Assembly: GCA_013368375.1 (NCBI GenBank)
Contig: JAACJP010000002.1
Span: 1,860,001 to 1,924,000, forward strand
Length of the DNA: 64,000 nucleotides
DNA from: Tricholomella constricta
Taxonomy: Eukaryota > Basidiomycota > Agaricomycetes > Agaricales > Lyophyllaceae
Direction: 5' to 3'
This document shows positions 47,185-58,385 of the stretch, one piece after another (within the stretch, counting starts at the first letter, position 1; each line of letters begins with the position of its first letter). The position numbers and the translations under genes are program-made. The notes below the pieces were generated by a model. That model was not told the origin of the DNA, did not search any database, and was given only the letters and a program-made list of their open reading frames with translations.

Positions 47185-48665
47185 TTACAAAACAGAAGCG
47201 ACATCTCTCCCTCCAATTTGCAACAAGGCTGCGCTCAGAATATCATCCTCGGCCGAAATGGTCTTCGCTTCCTTCCCATCCTCAATGACCTCACGCCGCC
47301 ATTTCATGACTTCCATTAACTGGTCATAGTCGAATCCAGCCGCATCCACCAGGCCACCGTCGTCACCCCTACCGCCGTCGCCACTGGGGGTACTAGCATC
47401 AGCGGTCGGCCGACGGCGCTTATTATTACTAGGAGCGCGGCGACTACGCCAGTCGAACCTACTGATAATTTCTTCACCAGGAAACTTCCATTTCCGAAGC
47501 TCAGAGGCGAAGTTGTCCTGTAAATACTTCTCCAGCTTCGAACAAAAGACATATAGACGGATGACATCGACAGGGTTTCCAAGATAGAATTCTTGCTTGT
47601 GCGCGTAGATGTAGAGGACCTGAGAAAACGTGAGTTTTTCGGCAATCGAGACATGCTATAGGCATACGAAGTCACCCTCAGAATTGGCAAGCCAATAGGA
47701 AGAGTATATTGCCACACGCCCACGACAGCCGGTAGCTCCCATAACGATAGTGTCCTCGAGTCCGAGTGCTCTCCGCTGCGATTGCGCGGTGGTCAGCACC
47801 ATGATTAGCTGGTTTTTATTGTAGACCGAGTCGTCCTTCTTGAATTCTCCAGGAAACGCGATGATTGAGAAATCGTCCATAGCTCCATTGGTAGACTAAT
47901 ATAAATTATCTATAGCGAATGAATCAGCGAAGTAAACCGCTTTAGCTCGTAGTTCGCGAGTGAGCTCCGTGGAAGAAATCGTTACTAAGATGTCGGACAG
48001 TGCGTCTGGATTGTCATCCATCTGCACGAGGCGATAACGTTCCTCAGTCCTAATACCAAGGTTTAATGGACAATACACCAGGGAAGAGAGAACGCACGAG
48101 AAGCCACAACGACGACCAGTTCCCTCATTGAAGGCTATCTCGATGATGTCGTCAACACCCCGACGCTGAGTGTGCTCTGTGGCACGATTATTTGACGTTT
48201 TTCGGATACGACTCCAAGCGAGCGCGAGAACGTTAAGAACACCTAGGATACCGTACTCGTCTCCTTCCGCCTGAGGAAGATTCGACGCCCATTTGTGCAC
48301 GACGCGCTGGAAGTCGGCTTCTGAGTTATCGTTGTTGAAAACTGGGGTGGGTAAAGGCCCCTTATCCAGAGAGTTATGCGTGAAAGACATGAAAACAGAA
48401 GATGCAAACCTTAACCAGAGCGCTGGGGACCTCCTCTATCCGATAGAGATTGTCGAAGTGGGCCTTAACTGCTGCAGGAGCATCCGGGTCCTCGGTGACT
48501 TTCGCGCGAGCCATCCAACCCCGGAAATTCTGAGGAGACTTTGCAAGCCTTTGCTGATCAATGAGACCTTCGGATCGCCGAGCAATAAGAGAACTCTCAC
48601 TTTGATGGCGACATACGCCCGGGTGAGTCGGGGACTAACGGTGGGGTGGAAGTGCCAGTGGACAT
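47185..48665 (-). CDS. Unrecognised multi-exon protein, about 430 aa
   Basis: Minus strand, start 48665 (MSTGTSTPPLVPDSPGRMSP). In-phase short introns (47, 49, 48, 42 nt and one of about 40) link QRLAKSPQNFRGWMARAKVT, HFDNLYRIEEVPSALVK, DFQRVVHKWASNLPQAEGDE, YGILGVLNVLALAWSRIR, DDIIEIAFNEGTGRRCGFS, TEERYRLVQMDDNPDALSD, MDDFSIIAFPGEFKKDDSVY, LEDTIVMGATGCRGRVAIYS, VLYIYAHKQEFYLGNPVDVI and a tail with NLS-like NNKRRRPTAD, stop 47185. The 42-nt intron (near 47938-47897) is needed to remove an in-frame TAG. If that intron is not used, the gene is broken there. No domain recognised; it lies at the edge of the transposon cluster. Confidence 0.55.
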
Positions 48666-49164
48666 TGTCAATCTCCTATTGAAAGGACCCAAAGGAGACG
48701 GGGGCGACTGGACTCGCACGTGCCATACGCGTCCGCCGCAACACACGCATACACTGGACGCGCCGACGTGCTGTTGCCCCAGACTGTCTTGCGTCTCCCT
48801 CGTCATCGTGGTTCAGACCATGACCAATAATTATTCGGGCTCAGCCTCTGTCACAGAAGAGGGATTGGCATCGGGCGAGACATCCCCAGGGATTCCCTTA
48901 CGCTCCATCCCCTCTTCTAGGTCAGCCCATAATTTTATACTCATCCTCCGGGATTCCACTTACGCACATCCCCGGATAGTGCACTCCAGGGCCCTCTATT
49001 TTCGGTCGCCCTCCCACCCACACCTATCATGTATTTAATACTATGTAGCAGCCTTACCTCGCTACGAAAATACATGTCCAAACCGGGCCTGGGGCTGACT
49101 AAACAGCCGCCCCTACCCGAAGTGCTATTTTTTTCTCAATAATCGCGTGCCTGCTCCCGCAGCG
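48666..49164. other. Intergenic
   Basis: No gene recognised. Confidence 0.4.
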
Positions 49165-49530
49165 CCCTGACTTTCGTTGGATCGCCAAATTTCGATAGCA
49201 CATACTATTGTAAGGAACACCTGGATCTATGGGGCCGAAATTCCTCTCATCAAAGCTTGATCTGTCCCTCGTCATGGTTTTCCAATGCACATCGGACCGC
49301 AGAGGACATCACCACGCCACACTCCGTCCCTGCAAACGTGCCCGCCACGATTTGTGTGGAAGACCTTCAGACTCGCGGGCCCGCCACGTCAAGCACAAAC
49401 ACGCAACACCACAGCGCCGCGAGGAAGAATGCGTAAGGAAGAGAGGAGTAGGGGCCGCGCGCGAGAAGAGATCCTTCCGAATCCGGATATGTTCTAGATC
49501 TGATTGAGGCGACGAAGAGGTAGCCATAGC
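49165..49530 (-). pseudogene. Inverted fragment of the 7.9-9.1 kb membrane-protein gene
   Basis: The minus strand matches the last exon and 3' flank at about 8790-9170: VASIRSRTYPDSEGSLLARG versus VASLRSRKCQEGSLLARRPS, then SLPYAFFLAALWCCVFVLDV versus SLPYASSLAALWCCVFVLDV. The frame is lost after VAGPR, and no 5' exon is present. Confidence 0.75.
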
Positions 49531-49539
49531 CGTCAAGGG

Positions 49540-49780
49540 AACTCGAAAGCGCGTCATCAGCAGCTGGGAAGTACTGGAGCAATGAGCCCCACGGCGTCGG
49601 CGACGCCAGATGAGAGTATCGGGACGCAGGAGCCATTGAGGATGAGAGGCGGATGTGTCCGATGCCCGGTGAGTTACAGTCTACGAAGCCTTGTTCGGCG
49701 GTGGGGCTTACGTTCTTCTTCCCTACAGGGTGGGGGCATGTGTTAAATTATTCCTATTCCGTGTTATTGATTCAGAGTCA
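49540..49780 (+). pseudogene. Diverged copy of the small Cys-rich LRGGC gene, nonsense-mutated
   Basis: Plus strand matches the minus-strand gene at 16155-16481: GAMSPTASATPDESIGTQEP, RMRGGCVRCP, a 60-nt phase-0 intron (GTGAGTTACA...CCCTACAG), then GGGMC. The Trp codon TGG of the 16-kb copy is TAA here, removing the WIIPIPCC tail, whose codons are still recognisable downstream. Confidence 0.6.
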
Positions 49781-49826
49781 GAGTAAAGGTTGAGTTCGGT
49801 GTCGGCTGAGCTACACTTGCAGACTT

Positions 49827-49837
49827 CATCAGCAAGA
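49827..49837 (+). repeat. Plavaka left TIR
   Basis: CATCAGCAAGA, perfect inverse of 58386-58396. Confidence 0.7.
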
Positions 49838-50004
49838 CCCAAACCCGCTAGCGAGAGTAGACGGTACTAGGAGGCCTAGACAAACTAGGGCAAATACTCT
49901 ACATTGTCTAGAACGTATTGTTTTCTCTAACCCCGTCATTATTTCTCTAAATAGCTCTAGCTAGTCGGAAGGAGTCTATCAGTACGTAGAATCATAAGTA
50001 CACA

Positions 50005-53000
50005 TTAATAACATATTTCATGAGAGTGATGGTCTGCAAACTTGTTTACATAAAAGAGGTCAAATGTATCGAGAGTGTACGAAAAATGGAAATCAATGGG
50101 TAGGTAGGCTTCACCGAAAACAGGAAGAAGGTGAGCGCCGCGAAGGAAAGTATCAAGATGGAGGACAGAAATTTCTCGCTCACCACCCACGAGATCCGTT
50201 TTCACCTTCCACATTCCCAGATTCGGATCCGGACCCCTCCCGACTTTCTTAAACCACTCAACCAACGCACAAGAATATGTCACACCTTGGTGATCAAAAG
50301 AAAATAAAAGCTGGACTCGGACCACACCCAATCCTTTCATTCCAGGCAGCTGGTCATCCTCCACAACGAATGCGCAATCACGCCGTGGACCTTTCCCGCG
50401 CCACGAAGGGGTTGAGCGAATCCGCTCTCGACGCATCCCACGGATTCCGGAGTCGTCGCTAGGTGCGTAAAAGGTGGCAACAGCAGAATGGTAGACCTTG
50501 ACGATGCTGCTGATAGAAGGGCAGCTGTTGAGCGGAACAGTGTTCGAAGATATGTTGACGTCGTCATTTAGTTGGTCAAAGACGAAGCGGCGGATGAGTT
50601 CGGGTAGCCGAGGCTGGTTGATAGTGGCTGCGAGGTCATCCACGTCACCAGGATAACGCTTCGATGATTCTATATAATATCACAAGATGAGAATATGAAA
50701 CAAGTCCGAGTCGAGGAATTAATGACATACCTCGAGTCCGGGCAAGAACAACATTTCCCATGACATGATCATCAATGGGCTCTGCATCGTCATTGGCACC
50801 AGTCCCTCCGTCAATCATATCTGAGGTGAATGGCAGTGGAGGCGCAGAATGGTCTACTGCAAGCATACCACGGGCAACAAAATCAGCCCGAGCGGCTGCA
50901 AGCTTGTCGAGGCGTTGGTTTGTCACGAGCATCTGGCCAAGTGCTTCATATCTATTGGAGCGGCGCCAAGGCTTCTTGACAGCCGAAATATGTCGCGACT
51001 GTAAGGGGCTGCACCGTGCGCCCACTCCTATTATCGCTTAGTCTCTCGTTCTCTGTCATCGGCCCCCATGGCCCCCGCCTTAGACATACTTGCTGACCGC
51101 CATACTGTTCTTACGCCCCTTTCGTAGCCATTACTCCCACACCGACACCACTACTTAGATTCCTATCAGTCAGCTGGACAATTGTTACTCATCAGTAGTC
51201 AGCACCTTTACATACCGCCTTAGTCACCGGCTCGGCGATGTAGTATATAAGCCTGGGTTGGAGATAGAATATCTCCAACCTGAACAATAACAGTATCTTC
51301 GGGTTTATACATTGATCGACTCTTAGCTTGCTCTCTCGTCGCCCTCCTCACGTTTCGCACTGTTGATTGCTCACTTGACTGCATTCAGGACCCTCTTGGC
51401 TCGCGCCGGCTTGTAGCTCGTCGCTCGCCTTCGCCCATCCGGACGTCCTCTAACAGGTTGTTCAGGTTCCTACGCGGCCCGCCCCTCTTGCTCGTCGCAC
51501 CAACACCTAACCCCTCCGTGTCTTCACACACCCCAACCCTCTCGTAACTCTGACGATGTCTACCCCTACCCCTCATGCCTCCCAGGTCTTTCTCGATGGG
51601 ATCTACCCTGCTGAAGAACTGGAAAACATGGCTCGCGTTGTACGCCAGACGCGACTGGCACTCTCGGCCATGGAAGCGCGCCTATCGGCCCTTGAAGCGG
51701 GCACCGTCATCGCTGCCACTACCACTACGGCGGCGGTCTCTAAAGCCCCTCCATCGTCTAACAAACCCCCTCCCCCCGCTCCTCTGCCTTGCCGCAAGAG
51801 CGGCCGCTCTAACGCCAACACTGGCCACCCCTCGTCCTTCCACCTCTCTGGGGAATTCATTAACTCTATGGAAGGAAAAGCTGACCGATATCTGATCGGC
51901 TTGGAGTTCCCAGACTCCCTTATGCCACACATCGTCGGCTCTCGAGGAAGAGGACTTAAACAAATCCACGACCTTTCCGGCGCTCGCGTCTCGGCCTTCA
52001 CCATGGGGCCAGATGAGGAACGGCAGCGCTTAGTCTCTATCAAGGGCACTGATCGGCAGATCGGTGATGCTCTCATTGTATTGGGGAAGCGCATTGCTCG
52101 TCAACGCGTGCGCACACCAAAGAAGCAGAAGAAGGCCAAATCTGCGCCGGCCGCCCCTGCAGCACCGGCCCCTCCTCGTCGGGAGCCCCCCCCTGACCCG
52201 ATTCGTTGGGCACCTTTACCCCCCGCCCTTAAGACCGTTTACCGGGAGCCGGCAGCTCCTATCACCTCTACGCTGAGGCCGTCGTATAGCAGCGCGGCCG
52301 CCCCCGCCGGCACCAGCTCCCCTACCCATGACGCTCTCTTGCGTCCTCCCAGCGCGGCACCCACGCCTCGGACCGCAATGGACACCCAACCCCACCCTAC
52401 GCGTGTGCCCTCTCCGCTCGCTCGATCTGCGGCCCCCTCCCCTATGTCAGTCAGTATCCCAGCAACGCCGATGGACGTTAGCCGCGCCACGACTGGCACT
52501 CCCGTCCCCAGCCCAATTGCTCCACGCCAGACGGCCCGACGGGGGACACCGTGGCCCAAAAAATGAAGAAATTGAGTTCGTCGTGGTAGACGACCGCTAG
52601 AGGGGGGGTGATGTAAGGGGCTGCACCGTGCGCCCACTCCTATTATCGCTTAGTCTCTCGTTCTCTGTCATCGGCCCCCATGGCCCCCGCCTTAGACATA
52701 CTTGCTGACCGCCATACTGTTCTTACGCCCCTTTCGTAGCCATTACTCCCACACCGACACCACTACTTAGATTCCTATCAGTCAGCTGGACAATTGTTAC
52801 TCATCAGTAGTCAGCGCCTTTACATACCGCCTTAGTCACCGGCTCGGCGATGTAGTATATAAGCCTGGGTTGGAGATAGAATATCTCCAACCTGAACAAT
52901 AACAGTATCTTCGGGTTTATACATTGATCGACTCTTAGCTTGCTCTCTCGTCGCCCTCCTCACGTTTCGCACTGTTGATTGCTCACTTGACTGCATTCAG

Positions 53001-55332
53001 GACCCTCTTGGCTCGCGCCGGCTTGTAGCTCGTCGCTCGCCTTCGCCCATCCGGACGTCCTCTAACAGCGACTCTGTAATGGACGAGCACAGACCGTTAG
53101 GGGCACCGAACTGGAGGATGTGGCTAGGATAGTGAGACAAGGCGTGTTGTCGGGGAAGGGAGAACCCGCTGCGGACACCAGTAGATCTAAAGATCTCACG
53201 ATGCTCATGAAATTGACGGATTGCATTTTCGAGCTCATTGATTGAGGCTTCAGTGAAATCTTCGCGCCGGGCAATGTAGCAAGCATCCATGAATACCGAG
53301 ATGCACCGAACCATTTGATTGGGAACGTGGCCAGCGATAGCGCAGAGATAGACCTGTAAGAATAATGTTAGTTGACGGATCGATGAATCATACAAGATGA
53401 CATCATACCTTCATGAGAGCCTTTGAATCGTCTCCAGTCCATTGCTTGAACCGTCGCCCATGTGGAAAGCGGCGTAGCTGTGGGAACGCGGGCACAGCTG
53501 CAATTCTTTGAAGACATTAAGCAATAATAAGTGTCGAGTTATACTGGATGACTCACCGGCGGTCGATATCATCGAGAATTGACTTTCCTTTGGCCTCGCC
53601 ATACTCCATGACTAAGTACGTGCTGACCCATTCAACAAGGTGATCCTTAAAAGTACCCTTGATGAGCTGATGTAGGATGTCAGGAGAAAGAATCTCGTAT
53701 ATATCAGCACGTGGAAAGTCATAGGTAAAAGGCTATGCTACCAGTCAACCGGCGGCCACATATAATGATGGCCCAACTCACAATTACATCGTCGTCAATC
53801 CCGAATACATTCCAAAGATGAAGTGGACTCCAAGTACTCATAAGATGCTCAGTAAGTTCACGTGTTCGCCTGCCACCAGGTCCATCAAGGTTGTTTGAGA
53901 ACGCAGTATCCCTGTACAATGTAATCAGAAAAAAGGAAAGAAACTGAAATATAGAAGGCCGTACTTAGGACACCAGCCTTGAACAATACCTGCCAGTAAT
54001 GTTTGCTCAGGGTAGTCAGCAATATATGCTCCGAGATCGTAGATGACACGGCGAAAATGGCCATCAGGACATCGACGCACAACCGGAACTGACATGGCAG
54101 GAAGAAGTGGGCGTAGAATGGCCGATAGTGATGCATGATACAATTGGCGCTTGAATTTGCGAAGTGAAATGTCGTCGTCATATTTTCGATCATCTGTTTA
54201 AGAGTTAGAAAAAGTCGCACTGGTAACAATATGAGGATCAACATACTTTTCGGGATGGCAAGAAAGCCGACAGGGACTACAGCATTGCGGTGTGCTCGCC
54301 GGACACTGTTGAATACATTTCCGATAGATATATACAGTGGGTGGTACTCGACGTGTCCGGTGGCCACCGAAACTGTTGTCTTGTCACTGCCGAGAATGAT
54401 TGGGCAATACATGGCGCCGCAATTGTCCTCGTTCTCCTCGAGAATGGTGTTCTGAGAGCCTCGAGAGGTTAATATCAAGAAACCATACAGAAAATCTGTA
54501 AACGCACGGCATGCTTCCATGCAAAGTTCCCTGACATAAAATCACTCCAAGTCCGTTGACCGTTCTTGTCCCTGCGAAGGTACGGTGCATAATCAAACTG
54601 GCCATCAAAGTCGGGGTTGTCGAGCATGTTGGCTAATACAACATCAGGATCGCGGTGCCACACCTCATACTCTGCAGATTTCCAGGACGGGTCATTTGAA
54701 TTAACGTCTCCATCGTATGTTGTTGTAAAGCATTTCCAAGGTGCGTCCCCATGGCGAGTGGCATCGATCACCTGATACATGTCGTCGTAAGATGAAAACG
54801 GAGCAAGACTATCATCATGATGTGCAGCCATAGAGCGACCCCAGAGGTCAAAGAGATAATCAATATTGGTGGCAGACATCTCAACACGACGATAGAGGAA
54901 CTCGGCGGTGCGAAACTGGATTTCGTCAGAGTACGGTGCCCAGTTATCATTTTCAGGCATTGTGCGGGGCAATGGAGGTGTACGAGGATCTATTGATGTG
55001 CCGAATTCATCACACGGAACACCTATATGACGAAGAATATTGTGAGCGTGCACTAGAAATGATACTGATACTGATTTACCATTCAATCCAGGGTGAAATG
55101 TCTTTCTCGCGCTGAGAGAAACTAGTTCATCTTCGTCCATGGCGGGGGCTGGGCTCGCGTCATGTTCAGGGGAAAAATCCGGATCCTGAGGTCCACGGGG
55201 CTGTGGTCCTTCTAGAACTGGCTGCTGATTACGGTTACTGTTGACATGAAAGGTCCGATAATGATTCGTTTGACCGTGAGTGCTCTTGAATGTTTGGTGG
55301 CAGGAGGGTTCGAGGCAGCGGTAGCGATGCAT
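50005..55332 (-). CDS. Plavaka transposase, interrupted by an LTR element
   Basis: DNA transposase of the agaricomycete Plavaka group. Start 55332 with a C2H2 finger (YRCLEPSCHQTFKSTHGQTN then HYRTFH). Then PENDNWAPYSDEIQFRTAEF, WKCFTTTYDG, NMLDNPDFDGQFDYAPYLRR, TWSDFMSGNFAWKHA, CPIILGSDKTTVSVATGHVE, ISIGNVFNSVRRAHRNAVVP (core with the conserved SDKT Asp), LGAYIADYPEQTLLAGIVQG, DILHQLIKGTFKDHLVEWVS (53650) and ALSHYPSHILQFGAPNGLCS. The LTR element at 51000-53067 sits between ITES and RHISAVKKPW; the reading continues beyond it to 50005 (VEWFKKVGRGPDPNLGMWKV near 50230). About ten introns. Apart from the insertion no stop or frameshift was seen, so the element was probably active shortly before it was hit. 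Confidence 0.8.
51000..51455 (+). repeat. 5' LTR
   Basis: Starts TGTAAGGGGCTG, ends CCTCTAACA. TATATAA box at 51244-51250 and a perfect hairpin at 51256-51280. Differs from the 3' LTR only at 51204 (A versus G) as read by eye. Confidence 0.92.
51256..51280 (+). other. Perfect 11-bp hairpin in LTR downstream of TATA
   Basis: GGTTGGAGATA, loop GAA, TATCTCCAACC. The same hairpin recurs in the 3' LTR at 52868-52892. Its place just after TATATAA puts it near the RNA 5' end (R/U5). Confidence 0.8.
51556..52566 (+). CDS. KH-domain Gag-like protein of the LTR element, 336 aa
   Basis: Single exon. Residues about 18-50 form a probable coiled coil (ENMARVVRQTRLALSAMEAR). Residues about 115-183 are a KH domain: IGLEFPDSLMPHIVGSRGRG with the GxxG loop GSRG, then LKQIHDLSGARVSAFTMGPD and VSIKGTDRQIGDALIVLGKR. 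Next is a basic patch RTPKKQKKAK and a 130-residue Pro/Ala/Thr-rich tail ending RRGTPWPKK. No zinc knuckle. KH domains bind single-stranded RNA or DNA, so it may package the element RNA in place of a CCHC Gag. The rest of the replication machinery would have to come from another element. Confidence 0.8.
   Translation: MSTPTPHASQVFLDGIYPAEELENMARVVRQTRLALSAMEARLSALEAGTVIAATTTTAAVSKAPPSSNKPPPPAPLPCRKSGRSNANTGHPSSFHLSGEFINSMEGKADRYLIGLEFPDSLMPHIVGSRGRGLKQIHDLSGARVSAFTMGPDEERQRLVSIKGTDRQIGDALIVLGKRIARQRVRTPKKQKKAKSAPAAPAAPAPPRREPPPDPIRWAPLPPALKTVYREPAAPITSTLRPSYSSAAAPAGTSSPTHDALLRPPSAAPTPRTAMDTQPHPTRVPSPLARSAAPSPMSVSIPATPMDVSRATTGTPVPSPIAPRQTARRGTPWPKK
52612..53067 (+). repeat. 3' LTR
   Basis: 456 bp, one substitution from the 5' LTR (52816). 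Followed by target duplication GCGAC. Confidence 0.92.
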
Positions 55333-55544
55333 GATGATGATGTATGAGCTAAAACTCTGGCTATAAGTACGGGCAGCGCAATCGTGAAAAAAGAGACCTA
55401 CAAAACAGGGGCTGAAAAAAATGACACAGCGGTGAGACCACTCGGAACCCCGATACCAAGATTTCATAATCATAAAATTTTTCGTAAGTCCAAGCCCCCT
55501 ATCTCAATGGTTGCAGCTTCACTTTCCTCTCCCACTCACAAGCT

Positions 55545-58153
55545 ATGTCTGCCTCTGAACCTCCTTCTCGCCCTAGCCGTTCGAATGCAAACAGAAACCC
55601 AGCCCAGATAGTTTTGGACAGCCAGATTAAACGCCGTACACCCGCTCAGATTCAGGCTGACAAACAGAAAGCAGCGGATGCAGCAGCAGCGGCTAGAGCG
55701 GCTGCCACTGCAGAAAAACAAGCGAAAATCGAAAGTACGGCTGCGATCGAAGACCGAATCCGCAAGCAGGACATCGAAGATGTGAAGACTGCCTTCCATC
55801 CTGACCGTAAACCTGGAAAAAAAGGTCAGCTATGCTCAAATATCATGTCAGATGCCTCGAATAAACTTGCCTACAGTCCCACAACGCAAGCATGTAAAGC
55901 CAGTTCAGCAGCCGAAAGCACAGTCTATCAGAGTATGTAAAACACTGTTCATGCTGGGTTCAAAAAAAGATTGACATAGAGACGACATTAGAACTCACGC
56001 GTCAAAGATTCCATAATTCGAGCACCTGAATACAAGGCTGGCATCCTGCTTGAAGGTGAGGCGGAGCACGACGCGTCTTTGGAGGTCGAAACCGCGGCTA
56101 CGGTGCCCAAAATTATCTTAGCTATGTCTGGGAAGGGCAAAGACAAACAGGTGAGTTTTCCATCATCTAATGTAAAGATAGCTAGTAAAGGACACATTTC
56201 AGCGCCGACGCACCATCATTGCCTCCGAGTTCGAAGATGGCGAAGAGTCCAGCAACGAAGTTGATATGGCAAATCTCAATGAAATGGACCTCGACACGTC
56301 TTCAGAGGGCGCAAGTATGATGCCCGACGAGTCCGTAATCGACACAGAGTCTGATGGGATGGTGCTGGATGACTCGGAGGATTACCACGATGAGGACGAG
56401 GAAGACGAGGGGAATGTTGAAGAAGACATTGAGGAGCCTGATGTCCCGGTTCAAAAACCAAAGCAGAAGAAGACAGTAAGAATACACAATTCAATCTGCT
56501 CACCATATTTCTGCTGACGGTCAACTGGCCAGATCGACAGGTCATTGCGTGATGAGATCAACCGAGTTCGTGACTGCCCGCCGTCACACCAAGTAACACT
56601 GGCACCTGCCACCTCTGGCAAGCGTAAAGTCATTGACATTGTCGACAAGACCCCAACGTTTGCGCACACTTCCTTCTCTTTCCCTCATCTGTTTGTTCAA
56701 GACATCTGTTTTCTCTTTAGATTGACGTCCGAAAGCAAACGAGCAAAAAAGACAGGCCCTACCACCGGACTTCGCCACGATTGGAGGAAACGAATCGTCG
56801 CCCACACAATTTCCCGCCCTTCTGCTTCTGAGTCTGCCCCCAGAACTGACGACGAAGGTGAAGTTGCTAGTGGCGAGTTTGATGAGGATGAGGATGCGGA
56901 GAAGCTAAAAGCGGTTAAGAACAGCAAGATTTCTGTGAAAGTCAGTCTTCAGCCACGCTCGAAAAGCACGAAAGATAAGTTAGCTGATTTTAGCTCATGT
57001 AAAACTAGCTAACTTATCGTCTACAGATGCGTGTCAAGATTCGTGAAGTTGACATCAGAAATGTGAAGACAGAGTCCTCGATCGCAGCTCCCAGCTACAA
57101 GAAAATGCCCAAGGCATGCCTCCCGTTCCCTGGCGGCAACCCTGGTCACAAAGCCATGTCGCAATGGAAGAAGGAATTCAAGGCAACCACGATCAACTTC
57201 GCCGCAAGTCTCGACCAACCCTTCACCTCGAATGCTCTCCTTCATGATCATGTTCAGGGTTGGTGGGAATCCGTGTTTGATTTCGATATTGAGGACCACT
57301 GGACTTGGACGGCCAATAAAGCGGATGCACTGCCAGCCGTTGTGGAGCAGGTGAGTCAGCCTTACACTCAAGGAGTATCTCATGTGATTGGCCTGCAGAC
57401 TAGCAAGGTTATCACAGAATGGCGCAGCTCGATCGGCAAGGACGCCATCGCAATTCTAAGCGACATCTTCAAGGTCAACAGAATGAGCCAGGACGAGATC
57501 ATCGAATGGGTCTACGGCATGCGTGGTGAAGCGGAGGGGTTTCGGTGGCTCTATGCGAACCCAGATGCATCACAAGTACGCACATATCCATTTATTGCTG
57601 TTTTTAAAGTGTTGACTGTTTGTTACAGGGCAACAAGGGGGCCTTCCAGTCCGATCTCGTTTACGAAATATTCTCTCGACACCTTAAGCAGACTATTGGG
57701 GCAGTAAAGGACTACGGGCTGCCAGTGGGAGGATTGGCACTGTGCACTGCAGCTGTGAGTCGATGCTTACTCTCTCACCATGATTGGCAAGGATCAATCT
57801 GGTTTTCGTGACAGATGGAACGCGGACTCGAGCTTTGGGCTGAAGGCGAAGCTCCGAAAAACTTGAAGACGTCCGATGATGACAGCAAGAGCGACAACAA
57901 GAAGAAGGTTTTCGGAGGCGATGAATGGATTGCCCGCACTGGCGGGTATGCGACACTTGCCAGCGGACTTCATGAAGATGATCAATGGCCCGTCATCATC
58001 GCTGAGGCCGAGGCTCGCTTCCCCAATGCGGTTGCCGCTATGTCTGGCCTCGCTGCGTCGGCGCCATTAGAGGCCCAGGCAATTCGCGCAGCGCTATCCC
58101 TTTGGTGCGTGGCAATGTCATCAATTTGTATTATCACTAATTTTTCCTCGTAG
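55545..58153 (+). CDS. Plavaka companion protein, function unknown
   Basis: Divergent from the transposase inside the same TIRs. N-terminus MSASEPPSRPSRSNANRNPA, then VLDSQIKRRTPAQIQADKQK and an Ala/Lys-rich coiled coil (AADAAAAARAAATAEKQAKI). This N-terminus is, as I recall, widespread in agaricomycete genomes. The middle is acidic (DYHDEDEEDEGNVEEDIEEP). The C-terminal third looks folded: ACLPFPGGNPGHKAMSQWKK, HDHVQGWWESVFDFDIEDHW, SKVITEWRSSIGKDAIAILS, IIEWVYGMRGEAEGFRWLYA, YEIFSRHLKQTIGAVKDYGL, GLHEDDQWPVIIAEAEARFP. About eight introns. The final exon is uncertain: splicing at GTGCGT (58103) would create an immediate stop after RAALSL; unspliced, the frame ends at 58153. Confidence 0.7.
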
Positions 58154-58385
58154 ATGTTTTTTTCAACAAACGGCGAAGTCCCAGATGTGAACAACTATAT
58201 AAGTAGGCTACTAGAGCGTCTCATTGCTGTTAGTGGTAGAGAATATCATTTGGTTAGACCTAGATTGCGCGATAGGTGTTAGTAGAGGCCTCGTAGAGTT
58301 GGCCTTCTCAACTTAGCGCTACCATCAGCAATAGAGGGCTAGGTCGGATAGAACCACTAGTTCTACCCAACCTAGCGTGAAAAGA

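Larger units (their letters stand above)
51000..53067 (+). mobile_element. Young non-autonomous LTR retrotransposon encoding a KH-domain protein
   Basis: 456-bp LTRs with TG...CA ends, 5-bp target duplication GCGAC (50995-50999 and 53068-53072), 1156-bp interior with one ORF, and a purine-rich tract (52599-52611, AGAGGGGGGGTGA) just before the 3' LTR. No reverse transcriptase, protease or integrase fits in the interior. The sequence after the 5' LTR (GGTTGTTCAGGTTCC) does not match the 3' end of the initiator tRNA-Met seen here, so the primer site is unidentified. Confidence 0.9.

Noticed and set aside
48597..48806. Upstream minus frame with VCVCCGGRVWHVRV as N-terminus of the 47-48 kb gene
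   Set aside because: Low-complexity and unlike the rest; the internal ATG at 48665 gives a plausible start followed by a good donor.
51456..51475. Primer-binding site for initiator tRNA-Met after the 5' LTR
   Set aside because: The sequence does not complement the 3' end of the initiator tRNA genes in this window.
53100..55332. Separate short genes instead of one transposase
   Set aside because: All minus frames fit consecutive Plavaka transposase segments with short in-phase introns.
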